Shown: in pieces, positions 45,421 to 53,501 of the stretch
Layout of the letters: every line of letters starts with the position of its first letter
How positions within the stretch are numbered: position 1 is the first letter of the stretch
Assembly (NCBI RefSeq): GCF_913774235.1
Contig: NZ_CAJYDW010000017.1
Span: 310,001-374,000 of the forward strand
Source: an uncultured Pseudomonas sp.
GTDB lineage: Bacteria > Pseudomonadota > Gammaproteobacteria > Pseudomonadales > Pseudomonadaceae
Direction: 5' to 3'
DNA: 64,000 nucleotides
Translations under genes and position numbers: made by a program
Notes under the pieces: generated by a model
The model's input: only the letters and a program-made list of their open reading frames with translations
Databases searched by the model: none
What the model was told of the DNA's origin: nothing

Positions 45421-46257
45421 TCACTTGAACTCGACGGGGAAGCCGATCGCCGGGGAGGGCAGCTCGACGCCGAACCACTTCTTGAAGGAGGCCTGATAGG
45501 TGGGGAATTCCACACCGGTCATGGCCTCGTGCAGGGCGGTGTTGACGAAGTTCAGCCAGTCCTGATCGCCACGCTTGACCGCGCAGGCGTAGGTCTGGGG
45601 ACTCCAGGCGTAGTCGGGCGAGCGGTAGCGACCGGGATTCTGGGTCATCAGGTACTTGACCGAAGACTGGTCGGTGGCCACGGCGTCGGCGCGGCCGGTG
45701 CCGAGGGCCTGGTAGAGCAGGTCGACGCTGTCGTACTGGTCGACCTTGGCGCCGGGCAGCGCCTGGTGCACCAATTCCTCGGCATAGACGTTCTGCAGCA
45801 CGGCCACGGTCAGGTCGCCCTTGGCCGCCTTGAGGTCGTCGATCTGCTGGTAGCGGCTGTTGGCCGGCAACAGCAGGGCCACGCCTTCGCGGTAGTAGGG
45901 CAGGGTGAAGGCCACCTGCTGGGCGCGGCTGGCGGTCACGGTGATGAACTGGCAGCTGATGTCGACCTTGTCGGTGAGCAGGTTGGGGATGCGCGCATCC
46001 GAACCCTGGACCACGAACTCGACCTTTTCCGGATCGTTGAACAGGCCCTTGGCGATGACCTTGGAGATATCGATATCGAAGCCCTGCAACTTGCCGTCGG
46101 CGCCTTGGAAGTGCCAGGGCGCATTGGTGCTGCCGGTGCCCACGACCAGATGGCCGCGCTTGAGCACGTCATCCAGCTTGGCCGCCTGGGCGCCGGTCAT
46201 GGCGACCAGGCCGACCAGCAGCGCCAGCGTCTTCCACCCCTTCGTTTTGCCTGTCAT
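45421..46257 (-). CDS. Polar amino acid ABC transporter, periplasmic binding protein
   Basis: A 278-residue protein with a signal peptide (cleavage after AQA near residue 25) and the family-3 binding fold: LDDVLKRGHLVVGTGSTNAPWHF, LQGFDIDISKVIAKGLFND and ISCQFITVTASRAQQV. AAGGAG precedes the ATG. Together with two permeases and an ATPase it forms a complete importer. By context, and not by residues, the ligand is probably a D-amino acid or a related acylated product. A dyad (46271-46286) lies just upstream of its ribosome site. Confidence 0.87.
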   Translation of the reverse strand: MTGKTKGWKTLALLVGLVAMTGAQAAKLDDVLKRGHLVVGTGSTNAPWHFQGADGKLQGFDIDISKVIAKGLFNDPEKVEFVVQGSDARIPNLLTDKVDISCQFITVTASRAQQVAFTLPYYREGVALLLPANSRYQQIDDLKAAKGDLTVAVLQNVYAEELVHQALPGAKVDQYDSVDLLYQALGTGRADAVATDQSSVKYLMTQNPGRYRSPDYAWSPQTYACAVKRGDQDWLNFVNTALHEAMTGVEFPTYQASFKKWFGVELPSPAIGFPVEFK

Positions 46258-46270
46258 CGCGTCTCTCCTT

Positions 46271-46286
46271 TTCCGTTATAGCGGAA
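46271..46286. promoter_or_regulatory. Candidate operator dyad upstream of the ABC binding protein gene
   Basis: TTCCG-TTATAG-CGGAA is a perfect 5-bp inverted repeat with a 6-nt spacer, and another CGGAA half-site is at 46302-46306. It lies immediately upstream of the Shine-Dalgarno sequence of the minus-strand binding protein gene, where a repressor would block transcription. The IclR protein of the same cluster is the natural candidate, an inference only. Confidence 0.5.
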
Positions 46287-46465
46287 TTATGTTCGTAACA
46301 ACGGAATAGACTGCAGCGACTGTGCCAGCTCTTCGCGTGGCGTTGCAAATCAAGGGCTTGGCATGGGGGACAGGCAGCGGAAGGTGCTCCCGGTGTGCAG
46401 GAGGGCACCGGGAGGTGGCGGAAGGTAACGGGGATGCACCAGGTAGAGGCGTTACCCGGTAGCGC

Positions 46466-47929
46466 TTAGCAGGAACTTGGGAAGGTCGACCGCAGATCCC
46501 CAGCACGGGGCAGGAAACGACCATGACGCGCTTCGATGGCCTGGTCCGGGGCGTAGGCCAGCCGGCCATTCACCCAGACGGCGTGGATGCCTTCGGCAGG
46601 CCGCTGCGGCTCGCTGAAGTCGGCCACGTCGCGGATGCGGGCGGGATCGAACAGCACCAGGTCGGCTTGGGCGCCCGGCTCGATCAGGCCGCGGCCCCTG
46701 AGACCGAAGCGGGCGGCGGAGAGGCCGGTCATCTTGTGCACGGCCGTGTGCAGAGGGAAGAGACCGAGGTCGCGGCTGAAATGGCCCAGCACCCGGGGGA
46801 AGGCGCCCCAGAGGCGCGGATGGGGGAAGGGGTCCTCGGGCAGGCCGTCGGAGCCGATCATGCTCAACGGATGGGCGAGGATCAGCCGCACATCGGCCTC
46901 GCTCATGCCGTAGTAGACGGCGCCGGCCGGTTGCAGGCGGCGCGCGGTGCTCTCCAGGTCCAGGCCCCAGTCGGCGGCGATGGCGGCCAGGTCAAGGCCG
47001 CCGCATTCCGGATGCGGGGTGGACCAGGTGATGGTGATGCGGTGGCGGTCGGTGACCTGCTTGAGATCGAGGGTGGAGGAGCTGGCGGCGTAGGGATAGC
47101 AGTCGCAGCCAACCGGCTGGCGTTGGGCGGCCCGCTCCAGGGCACCGAGCAATTCCGGCGCCCGGCCCCAGTTATCCACCCCGGCGCACTTGAAGTGGGA
47201 GACCACCACCGGTGCCCGGGCCCGGCGACCGATGTCCAGGGCTTCGTCCAGCGCCTCGTGCACCGCGGCGAATTCGCTGCGCAGGTGAGTGGCATAGAGG
47301 CCGCCCACCGCATCCAGCTCCGCGGCCAGTTGCGCGACTTCCTCGGTCGGCGCCGCGGCGGCGGACGCATAGGCGAGGCCACTGGAGAGGCCCAGGGCGC
47401 CAGCAGCCAGGCTGTCGCGCAATTCAGCGCGCATGGCGGCGATCTCCGCTGGCGTGGCGGCGCGCTGGAGATCGTCCAGATGATTGCTGCGCAGCGCCGT
47501 ATGGCCAACCAGGGCGGCGACGTTGACCCCGGGGCGGGCCTGCTCCACCGCCGCGCGATAGGCGGCAAAGGTGGGATAGCCGAAGGCCGCCGCCGGGCCG
47601 AGCAAATTCAAGGGGTCCGGCGGCTCACCGCGCAGCCGCACCGGGGCAGCGCTGATGCCGCAGTTACCGACCACCACGGTGGTCACCCCCTGGCTGAGCT
47701 TGGGCAACTGCTCGGGGCGGCGGATGACCATGGTGTCATCGTGGGTATGGACATCGATGAAGCCGGGGGCCAGCACCAGGCCGCGGCCGTCACGGACCTC
47801 TTGCGCCAGTTGGCCGGCAAGCTCGCCCAGGGCGACGATACGCCCCGCCTTGACGGCCAGGTCGGCCATCCGGCCGGCGTGGTTGCGACCGTCCAGAACG
47901 AAGGCGTCGCGAATGAGCAGGTCATGCAT
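46466..47929 (-). CDS. N-acyl-D-amino-acid deacylase (D-aminoacylase)
   Basis: This 487-residue amidohydrolase has the metal motif GFIDVHTHDD (HxH), conserved SHFKCAG, IGSDGLPEDPFPHPRLWG and a small final domain typical of D-aminoacylases. It releases free D-amino acids from N-acyl-D-amino acids, probably in the cytosol. The ATG at 47929 has GAGG upstream; the frame opens slightly earlier. It is the first gene of the minus-strand group and lies divergent to a chemoreceptor gene. Confidence 0.88.
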   Translation of the reverse strand: MHDLLIRDAFVLDGRNHAGRMADLAVKAGRIVALGELAGQLAQEVRDGRGLVLAPGFIDVHTHDDTMVIRRPEQLPKLSQGVTTVVVGNCGISAAPVRLRGEPPDPLNLLGPAAAFGYPTFAAYRAAVEQARPGVNVAALVGHTALRSNHLDDLQRAATPAEIAAMRAELRDSLAAGALGLSSGLAYASAAAAPTEEVAQLAAELDAVGGLYATHLRSEFAAVHEALDEALDIGRRARAPVVVSHFKCAGVDNWGRAPELLGALERAAQRQPVGCDCYPYAASSSTLDLKQVTDRHRITITWSTPHPECGGLDLAAIAADWGLDLESTARRLQPAGAVYYGMSEADVRLILAHPLSMIGSDGLPEDPFPHPRLWGAFPRVLGHFSRDLGLFPLHTAVHKMTGLSAARFGLRGRGLIEPGAQADLVLFDPARIRDVADFSEPQRPAEGIHAVWVNGRLAYAPDQAIEARHGRFLPRAGDLRSTFPSSC

Positions 47930-47971
47930 GAGCGGACCTCGCATTACCTCGCACCACATCAAGCCAACCGT

Positions 47972-47981
47972 TTGGCGCCAA
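47972..47981. promoter_or_regulatory. Palindrome between the deacylase and chemoreceptor genes
   Basis: TTGGCGCCAA is a perfect 10-bp palindrome in the divergent intergenic region, about 43 bases upstream of the deacylase ATG. Its binding factor is unknown; it is only a candidate operator. Confidence 0.3.
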
Positions 47982-48126
47982 CTTTTGACCGTATGGTGGC
48001 AAATAGCCGTGCAAATTAGTTATCGCGCATACGGGCAGCGCACTATCTATGAAAAAATCTGTCCATTCGCCCGTCCAGACCGTGACCAAACACGGCTTCC
48101 AACGCCTTTCCCTTTTTGAGTCTGCC

Positions 48127-50145
48127 ATGAATCTTCTCACCCCCGTCGTTGCCGTAATGAATCGTCTGAGGTTTTCCGCCAAGTTCGCCTGTCTCGCGAC
48201 CATCGTGCTGATCCCCTTGCTGTTGCTCAGCTACTACCTCTACCAGGACATCCAGGAGCAACGCGCCAGCCTGGAATTGGAAATTCAGGGGCAGCGCTAC
48301 CTAGTGCAACTGACGCCGATCGCCCGCCTGAGCATGCTGCAGCGGGCGCTGACCAAGCGCCTCCAGGACGGGGATGCATCCGCCCAACAGGATTGGCAGA
48401 ACAACCGCGATGCCCTGCTCAGGGCCTATGACGAGCTGGGCCGCCTGGATCGGGAACTTGGTGGCCAACTGGAGACCGGGAGTCGCGTCGCCCAACTGCG
48501 GCAGAACGCCGAGCGGCTGTTGCAGGGCGTACCGGGAACCCCCCTGGAGGTGTTCGAGGCCTGGAGCGAGCAACTGACGCAGACCCTGAACCTCTTCTAT
48601 TACGTCTCGGCTACCTCGGGTCTGGTACTGGATTCCGACTATGCCAGCCTCTTTCTCATCGATATCTCCTCGCTGCGCTTGCCGCGGGAGATCAACCTCA
48701 TCGGTCAGCTACGCGGCCTGGCCTCCGGGCTGAGCGCCACCAATAGCTTCGATCCGGCCAGTCTCAACGTGGCGCGTAGTGTCATGCGCCAGGAACGCCA
48801 GGCTGCCGAAGAATTGGAGCAAGCTCTGGGGCTGCTGGCACGCCAGATGCCTGAGCTGGCCCAACGGCTCAAGACGTCGCTAGGACAGGCCCAGGACGAC
48901 TATGGCAATTTCCGGCAGGGCATGCTGGCCGTGATGAAGGGTGAGGGCACGGTCTCCGGAAAGACCTTGGGTGCCCAGGGTAATGCCGTAGTCACGCGCT
49001 ACTACAAGGTGCAGGAAGAAGCCCAGGGCATGCTCTCCCAGTTGCTGGTCGAGCGCCTGGCCCAGGAGACCCTGGTACGCGATCTGGTGCTGGGCATGAT
49101 CGCGGCGGCCCTGTTGCTGCTGAGCTATACCTTCGCCGGTATCTATCAGGCCTTGCGCCTGGGAATCGCCGAACTGGTCAGCGTGACCGCCGCCGCTGCC
49201 CAGGGCGATCTGAGTCGCCGGGCCGCCTTGCCCGGTCGCGACGAGATCGCCGACATCGGCCGCAGCCTGGATGCCATGCTGGCAGCCTTCGGCCGCTCGC
49301 TGCGCGAGGTCGATCAGGCCTCCGATGCGGTCGCCCAGGCCTCCGGTGACCTGGCCAGTTCCATCGGTCAGGCACGCTCTACCATGCAGACGCAACAGGG
49401 CGAGACCGATCAGGTGGCCACCGCCATCACCGAGATGACCGCCAGTGTGGCGGACGTCGCCAACAACACTGAGGGCGCGGTAGCGGCTGCCCAGCAGGCC
49501 GATCAGGCCACGCGAGAAGGCACCCGGGTGATGCAACAGACGCAACAGGCCATCGAGGCCCTGGCCGCCGAGGTGGATCTGAGCGCCAACAAGGTCGCTG
49601 CCCTGGAAAGCCATAGCCAGGCCATTGGTGGGGTCATCGCGGTGATTCGTACCATCGCCGAGCAGACCAATCTGCTGGCGCTCAACGCCGCCATCGAGGC
49701 CGCCCGGGCCGGTGAGCAGGGGCGCGGCTTCGCCGTGGTAGCCGACGAGGTCCGCACCCTGGCCTCGCGTACCCAGACCTCCACCGAGGAGATCCGCCGC
49801 ATCATCGAGCAACTGCAGTCGGCGACCGGCGATGCCGTGGCCCAGATGCAGGCCAGTCGCGGTCATGCCCTGAATGGCGTGGCGGCCGCCGAGCAGGCCA
49901 GCGTCAGTCTGAACAGCATCGGCTCCGCCGTGGAGCGCATCGTCGACGTCAACGTCCAGATCGCCAGCGCGGCGGAACAGCAGGCCGCGGTCTCCGAAGA
50001 CATCAACCGCAACACCACAGGCATCCGCGCCAGTACCGTGCAGGTGCTGAGCGGGATCGAGTCCGACGCCGCTACCGCGGAGCAACTGGCGGGGCTGTCC
50101 CAAGAGCTGCGTAGCGTCGTTTCACGTTTCCGCTTCAGCGCCTGA
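48127..50145 (+). CDS. Methyl-accepting chemotaxis protein
   Basis: This 672-residue protein has an N-terminal membrane helix (about 20-40), a helical periplasmic ligand-binding domain to about 340, a second helix ([19 protein letters not shown]), a HAMP domain and the cytosolic signalling domain with hairpin tip [20 protein letters not shown]. The large helical sensor differs from the small 4-helix type. Its ligand cannot be read; placement beside the D-amino-acid genes suggests an amino acid or related compound. The ATG at 48127 (MNLLTPVV) has a GAG upstream; a frame open to 48049 lacks one. Confidence 0.88.
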   Translation: MNLLTPVVAVMNRLRFSAKFACLATIVLIPLLLLSYYLYQDIQEQRASLELEIQGQRYLVQLTPIARLSMLQRALTKRLQDGDASAQQDWQNNRDALLRAYDELGRLDRELGGQLETGSRVAQLRQNAERLLQGVPGTPLEVFEAWSEQLTQTLNLFYYVSATSGLVLDSDYASLFLIDISSLRLPREINLIGQLRGLASGLSATNSFDPASLNVARSVMRQERQAAEELEQALGLLARQMPELAQRLKTSLGQAQDDYGNFRQGMLAVMKGEGTVSGKTLGAQGNAVVTRYYKVQEEAQGMLSQLLVERLAQETLVRDLVLGMIAAALLLLSYTFAGIYQALRLGIAELVSVTAAAAQGDLSRRAALPGRDEIADIGRSLDAMLAAFGRSLREVDQASDAVAQASGDLASSIGQARSTMQTQQGETDQVATAITEMTASVADVANNTEGAVAAAQQADQATREGTRVMQQTQQAIEALAAEVDLSANKVAALESHSQAIGGVIAVIRTIAEQTNLLALNAAIEAARAGEQGRGFAVVADEVRTLASRTQTSTEEIRRIIEQLQSATGDAVAQMQASRGHALNGVAAAEQASVSLNSIGSAVERIVDVNVQIASAAEQQAAVSEDINRNTTGIRASTVQVLSGIESDAATAEQLAGLSQELRSVVSRFRFSA

Positions 50146-50204
50146 TCGCGCCACTCATCGGCCGGTCCCGAGCGGCGCTTTACAGGCTTGGCTCCTGTGG
50201 ATAA

Positions 50205-50220
50205 CTGTATATATAGACAG
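50205..50220 (+). promoter_or_regulatory. LexA (SOS) box of umuDC
   Basis: CTG-TATATATAGA-CAG matches the consensus CTG-N10-CAG, with an almost perfect A/T centre. It sits 23 nt upstream of the umuD ATG. LexA would repress umuDC until RecA is activated by DNA damage. Confidence 0.9.
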
Positions 50221-50242
50221 TTATTTGCAGGAGCGCCTTGTC

Positions 50243-50674
50243 ATGTCCGTTACCGTCCTGGGTCCGCTGGAATCTTCGGCGATCCAGTTGCCGCTCTACG
50301 ATTTCCGCCTGCCGTGTGGCTTCCCCTCGCCGGCCCAGGATCATCTGGAGCGCCAGGTATCGCTGGACGAACTGGTCGACCTGCGCGCGCCCCACACCTA
50401 CGTCATTCAGGTCAGTGGCGACAGCATGACCGGCGTGGGCATCTTTCCCGGTGACCTGGTCATCGTCGACCGGGCGCGGCCAGCGCGGGTCGGCGACATC
50501 GTGGTGGCGGTGCGCGACCGCGAGCCCACCCTCAAGCGCCTGGGCCGGCGTGGCGCGAATTTCGTCCTGCTGGCGGAGAACCCGGCTTACGCGCCCCTGG
50601 TCATCGGCGAGGGTAACGACTTCGAGGTCTGGGGCGTGGCCACCCACAGTCTGCGGCGCTTCGGCCATGGCTGA
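50243..50674 (+). CDS. umuD: Translesion-synthesis accessory protein UmuD
   Basis: A 143-residue S24-family protein. The Cys25-Gly26 cleavage bond is in RLPCGFPSPA, catalytic Ser61 in GDSM and Lys98 in TLKRL. RecA-stimulated self-cleavage gives UmuD', which partners UmuC as DNA polymerase V. AGGAG precedes the ATG at 50243. It overlaps umuC by eight bases. Confidence 0.93.
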   Translation: MSVTVLGPLESSAIQLPLYDFRLPCGFPSPAQDHLERQVSLDELVDLRAPHTYVIQVSGDSMTGVGIFPGDLVIVDRARPARVGDIVVAVRDREPTLKRLGRRGANFVLLAENPAYAPLVIGEGNDFEVWGVATHSLRRFGHG

Positions 50675-51938
50675 GTCGATCCTGGCGCTGATCGACTGCA
50701 ACTCCTTCTATTGCAGCTGCGAACGGGTCTTCCGTCCGGATTTGGCCGAGCGGGCGGTGGTGGTGCTCTCCAACAACGACGGTTGCGTGATCGCCCGTTC
50801 GCCCGAGGCCAAGCGCCTGGGCATCGCCATGGCCGCGCCCTGGTTCCAGGTGCGCGAGCTGGCGCAACAGGGCCTGGTGACCGCCTTCAGTTCCAACTAC
50901 GCCCTCTACGGCGACCTCAGCGACCGGGTCATGCGCACCCTGGCGACCCTGGTGCCGCGCCTGGAGCGCTACAGCATCGACGAGGTGTTCGCCGATCTCG
51001 CCGGTCTGCCCGAGCCCCTGGATGCCCTCGGTCACCGGCTGCAGGCGCGGGTGCAGAAATGGACGGGCATCCCGGTCAGCGTTGGCATCGCCGGCACCAA
51101 GACCCTGGCCAAACTGGCCAATGCCGCGGCCAAGCGCTGGCCGCAGCGGACCGGTGGGGTGCTGGATCTGCGCGATCCGACGGTGCGGGAGTGGGTCCTG
51201 CGTCATTCGCCGGTGGACGACGTCTGGGGCGTCGGGCGACGCCTGGCGGCGCGGCTGCGGGCGGATGGTGTGACCACCGCCGGGGAGCTGGCGCGCCAGG
51301 ATGCCTGGTCGCTGCGGCAGAGATACAGCGTGGTGCTGGAGAAGACCGCCCGCGAGCTGCGCGGGCTGGCCTGCCTCGGCCTGGAGGAACTGGAGGCGCC
51401 ACGGCAGACGATCTGCAGCAGTCGCATGTTCGGCCGGCGGCAATACCAGTTCGGTGCCCTGGCCGAGGCGGTGGCCAGCTACACCGCCCGCGCCGCGGAA
51501 AAGCTGCGGGCCCAGGGGGCGCTCTGCCGCGCCCTGAGGGTCAGCATCCAGACCGGCATGCATGGCGCCGACGAGGGACGTTACGCCAACGCCAGCCTGC
51601 TCAATCTGCCTGTGCCCAGTGACGATACCCGGGTGCTCAACGACTACGCCCAGGCCGGCCTGCGCGAGATCTTTCGCGATGGCTTCGGCTACGCCAAGGC
51701 AGAAATCCTGTTGCTCGATCTCTGTCCGCGCGAGGCACTGGCCGCCGATCTCTTCGCCACGACGCCGGACCCCGCCAGCACCCGGCTGATGGCGACTCTG
51801 GACGCCATCAACGGCAAGTTCGGTCGCGAGACCCTGAGACCTGCGCGCATCCCCCGCGATCCGGCCTGGCAGATGCGCCGCGACCTGCTCAGCCCGCGCT
51901 ACACGACCCGCCTCGATGAACTCTGGACAGTCAGCTGA
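50667..51938 (+). CDS. umuC: Error-prone DNA polymerase V catalytic subunit UmuC
   Basis: A 423-residue Y-family polymerase. Catalytic residues are in LALIDCNSFYCSC (Asp10) and RYSIDEVFADL (Asp and Glu). A helix-hairpin-helix follows, VWGVGRRLAARL, and the little-finger domain is complete, followed by the UmuC C-terminal extension. The ATG at 50667 overlaps umuD. It works with UmuD' in translesion synthesis under SOS control. Confidence 0.94.
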   Translation: MAESILALIDCNSFYCSCERVFRPDLAERAVVVLSNNDGCVIARSPEAKRLGIAMAAPWFQVRELAQQGLVTAFSSNYALYGDLSDRVMRTLATLVPRLERYSIDEVFADLAGLPEPLDALGHRLQARVQKWTGIPVSVGIAGTKTLAKLANAAAKRWPQRTGGVLDLRDPTVREWVLRHSPVDDVWGVGRRLAARLRADGVTTAGELARQDAWSLRQRYSVVLEKTARELRGLACLGLEELEAPRQTICSSRMFGRRQYQFGALAEAVASYTARAAEKLRAQGALCRALRVSIQTGMHGADEGRYANASLLNLPVPSDDTRVLNDYAQAGLREIFRDGFGYAKAEILLLDLCPREALAADLFATTPDPASTRLMATLDAINGKFGRETLRPARIPRDPAWQMRRDLLSPRYTTRLDELWTVS

Positions 51939-51947
51939 CGCCAGCCG

Positions 51948-53330
51948 TCAGGCGGCCCGGGTGGTGCGGCGTCGCTGCCAGGCATAGCCCGCGCCCAGCA
52001 GCAGGAACCACAGGGGGCTGGCCAGCAGCGCCTGGCGGGTGTCGTCCTGCAGGGTCAGCAGCACCAGCACCGCGGCGAAGAAGGCCAGCACGGCGTAGCA
52101 CACCCAGCGCCCGCCCGGCAGGCGGAAGGTCGCGGCGGCATGCTGTGCGGGTCGCTTGCGTCGGTAGGCCAACCAGGCCAGCAGGATCAGCGACCAGACG
52201 AACATGAACAGCACCGCGGCCAGGGTGGTGACCAGGGTGAAGGCGGTGACCAGGTTCGGGATCAGGTAAATCAGCAGCGTGCCCAGCAGCAGGCACAGGC
52301 AGGACAGCAGCAGCCCGCGCGCCGGCACCGCCGCCCGCGACAGGCGCGTGAGGGCGCGCGGCGCATGGCCTTCGCGGGCCAGGCCATAGAGCATCCGGCT
52401 GGTGGAGAAGATGCCGCTGTTGGCCGAGGAGGTGGCCGAGGTCAGCACCACGAAATTGATCAGGCTGGCGGCCATGGGTACCCCGGCCAGCACGAAGAGT
52501 TCGACGAAGGGACTCTTGTCCGGCACCACCTGACGCCAGGGCGTCACCGCCATGATCACCACCAGTGCCAGCACATAGAACACCAGGATGCGCACGGGAA
52601 TGGAGTTGATGGCCCGCGGCAGGTTGCGCCTGGGGTCGGCGGTCTCGGCGGCGGTGGTGCCCACCAGCTCGATACCGACGAAGGCGAAGACGGCGATCTG
52701 GAAGCCGGCGCAGAAGCCGCCCAGCCCCATGGGGAAGAAACCGCCGTCGTTCCACAGGTTGGCCAGGCTCGCCACATTGCCCGAAGGCGACTGGAAGCCC
52801 CAGGCCACCAAGCCAAAGCCGGTGACGATCAGGGCGCAGATGGCGACGATCTTGATCAGCGCGAACCAGAATTCCAGTTCGCCGAACAGCCGTACCGTCA
52901 CCAGGTTGAGCCCCAGCAGGAGCAGCACGCAGAGCAGCGCCGGGATCCAGGGTGCCAGGCTGGGAAACCAGAACTGGGCATAGGCGGCGATGGCGATGAC
53001 ATCGGCGATGGCGGTGACGATCCAGCAGAACCAGTAAGTCCAGCCGCAGAAGAAACCGGCCCAGGGTCCGAGCAGGTCGCTGCAGAAATCGATGAAGGAC
53101 TGGTACTCCAGATTGGACAGCAGCAACTCGCCCAGGGCGCGCATGACGAAGAACAGCGCGCTGCCGATGATCAGGTAGACCAATAGGATCGAGGGACCGG
53201 CCAGGGCGATGGTCTTGCCCGAGCCCATGAACAGTCCGGTGCCGATGGCGCCGCCGATGGCGATGAGTTGCAGATGACGGTTGGACAGGCTGCGTTGCAG
53301 CCCTTCGGGCGGGGTGGAGGACGCGGACAT
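51948..53330 (-). CDS. cycA: D-serine/D-alanine/glycine permease (CycA-like APC transporter)
   Basis: A 460-residue amino acid permease with about twelve membrane segments. It starts with RSLSNRHLQLIAIGGAIGTG and LLSNLEYQSF and continues with GPWAGFFCGWTYWFCWIVTA, very close to the E. coli CycA sequence as I remember it. CycA imports D-serine, D-alanine and glycine with protons. The ATG at 53330 starts just before the first helix; the frame upstream to 53876 is not supported. It could supply free D-amino acids for the PLP enzyme at 40865-42073, although not adjacent. Confidence 0.85.
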   Translation of the reverse strand: MSASSTPPEGLQRSLSNRHLQLIAIGGAIGTGLFMGSGKTIALAGPSILLVYLIIGSALFFVMRALGELLLSNLEYQSFIDFCSDLLGPWAGFFCGWTYWFCWIVTAIADVIAIAAYAQFWFPSLAPWIPALLCVLLLLGLNLVTVRLFGELEFWFALIKIVAICALIVTGFGLVAWGFQSPSGNVASLANLWNDGGFFPMGLGGFCAGFQIAVFAFVGIELVGTTAAETADPRRNLPRAINSIPVRILVFYVLALVVIMAVTPWRQVVPDKSPFVELFVLAGVPMAASLINFVVLTSATSSANSGIFSTSRMLYGLAREGHAPRALTRLSRAAVPARGLLLSCLCLLLGTLLIYLIPNLVTAFTLVTTLAAVLFMFVWSLILLAWLAYRRKRPAQHAAATFRLPGGRWVCYAVLAFFAAVLVLLTLQDDTRQALLASPLWFLLLGAGYAWQRRRTTRAA

Positions 53331-53501
53331 GAGGAGCGGATACCTGACAGCGACAGCGGGGGCGACAAGGTAAGAGATGCACGCCGGCCGTGCCAGTCGT
53401 TTTGCCCGGACAGCATGCCGCAGGGGTGAGCTACCGCTGATGGCTGGCCTCGCACCGTCGGTCATGCGTGGGGCTACTGGACGAGCGCCGGGCTGTCTAT
53501 C

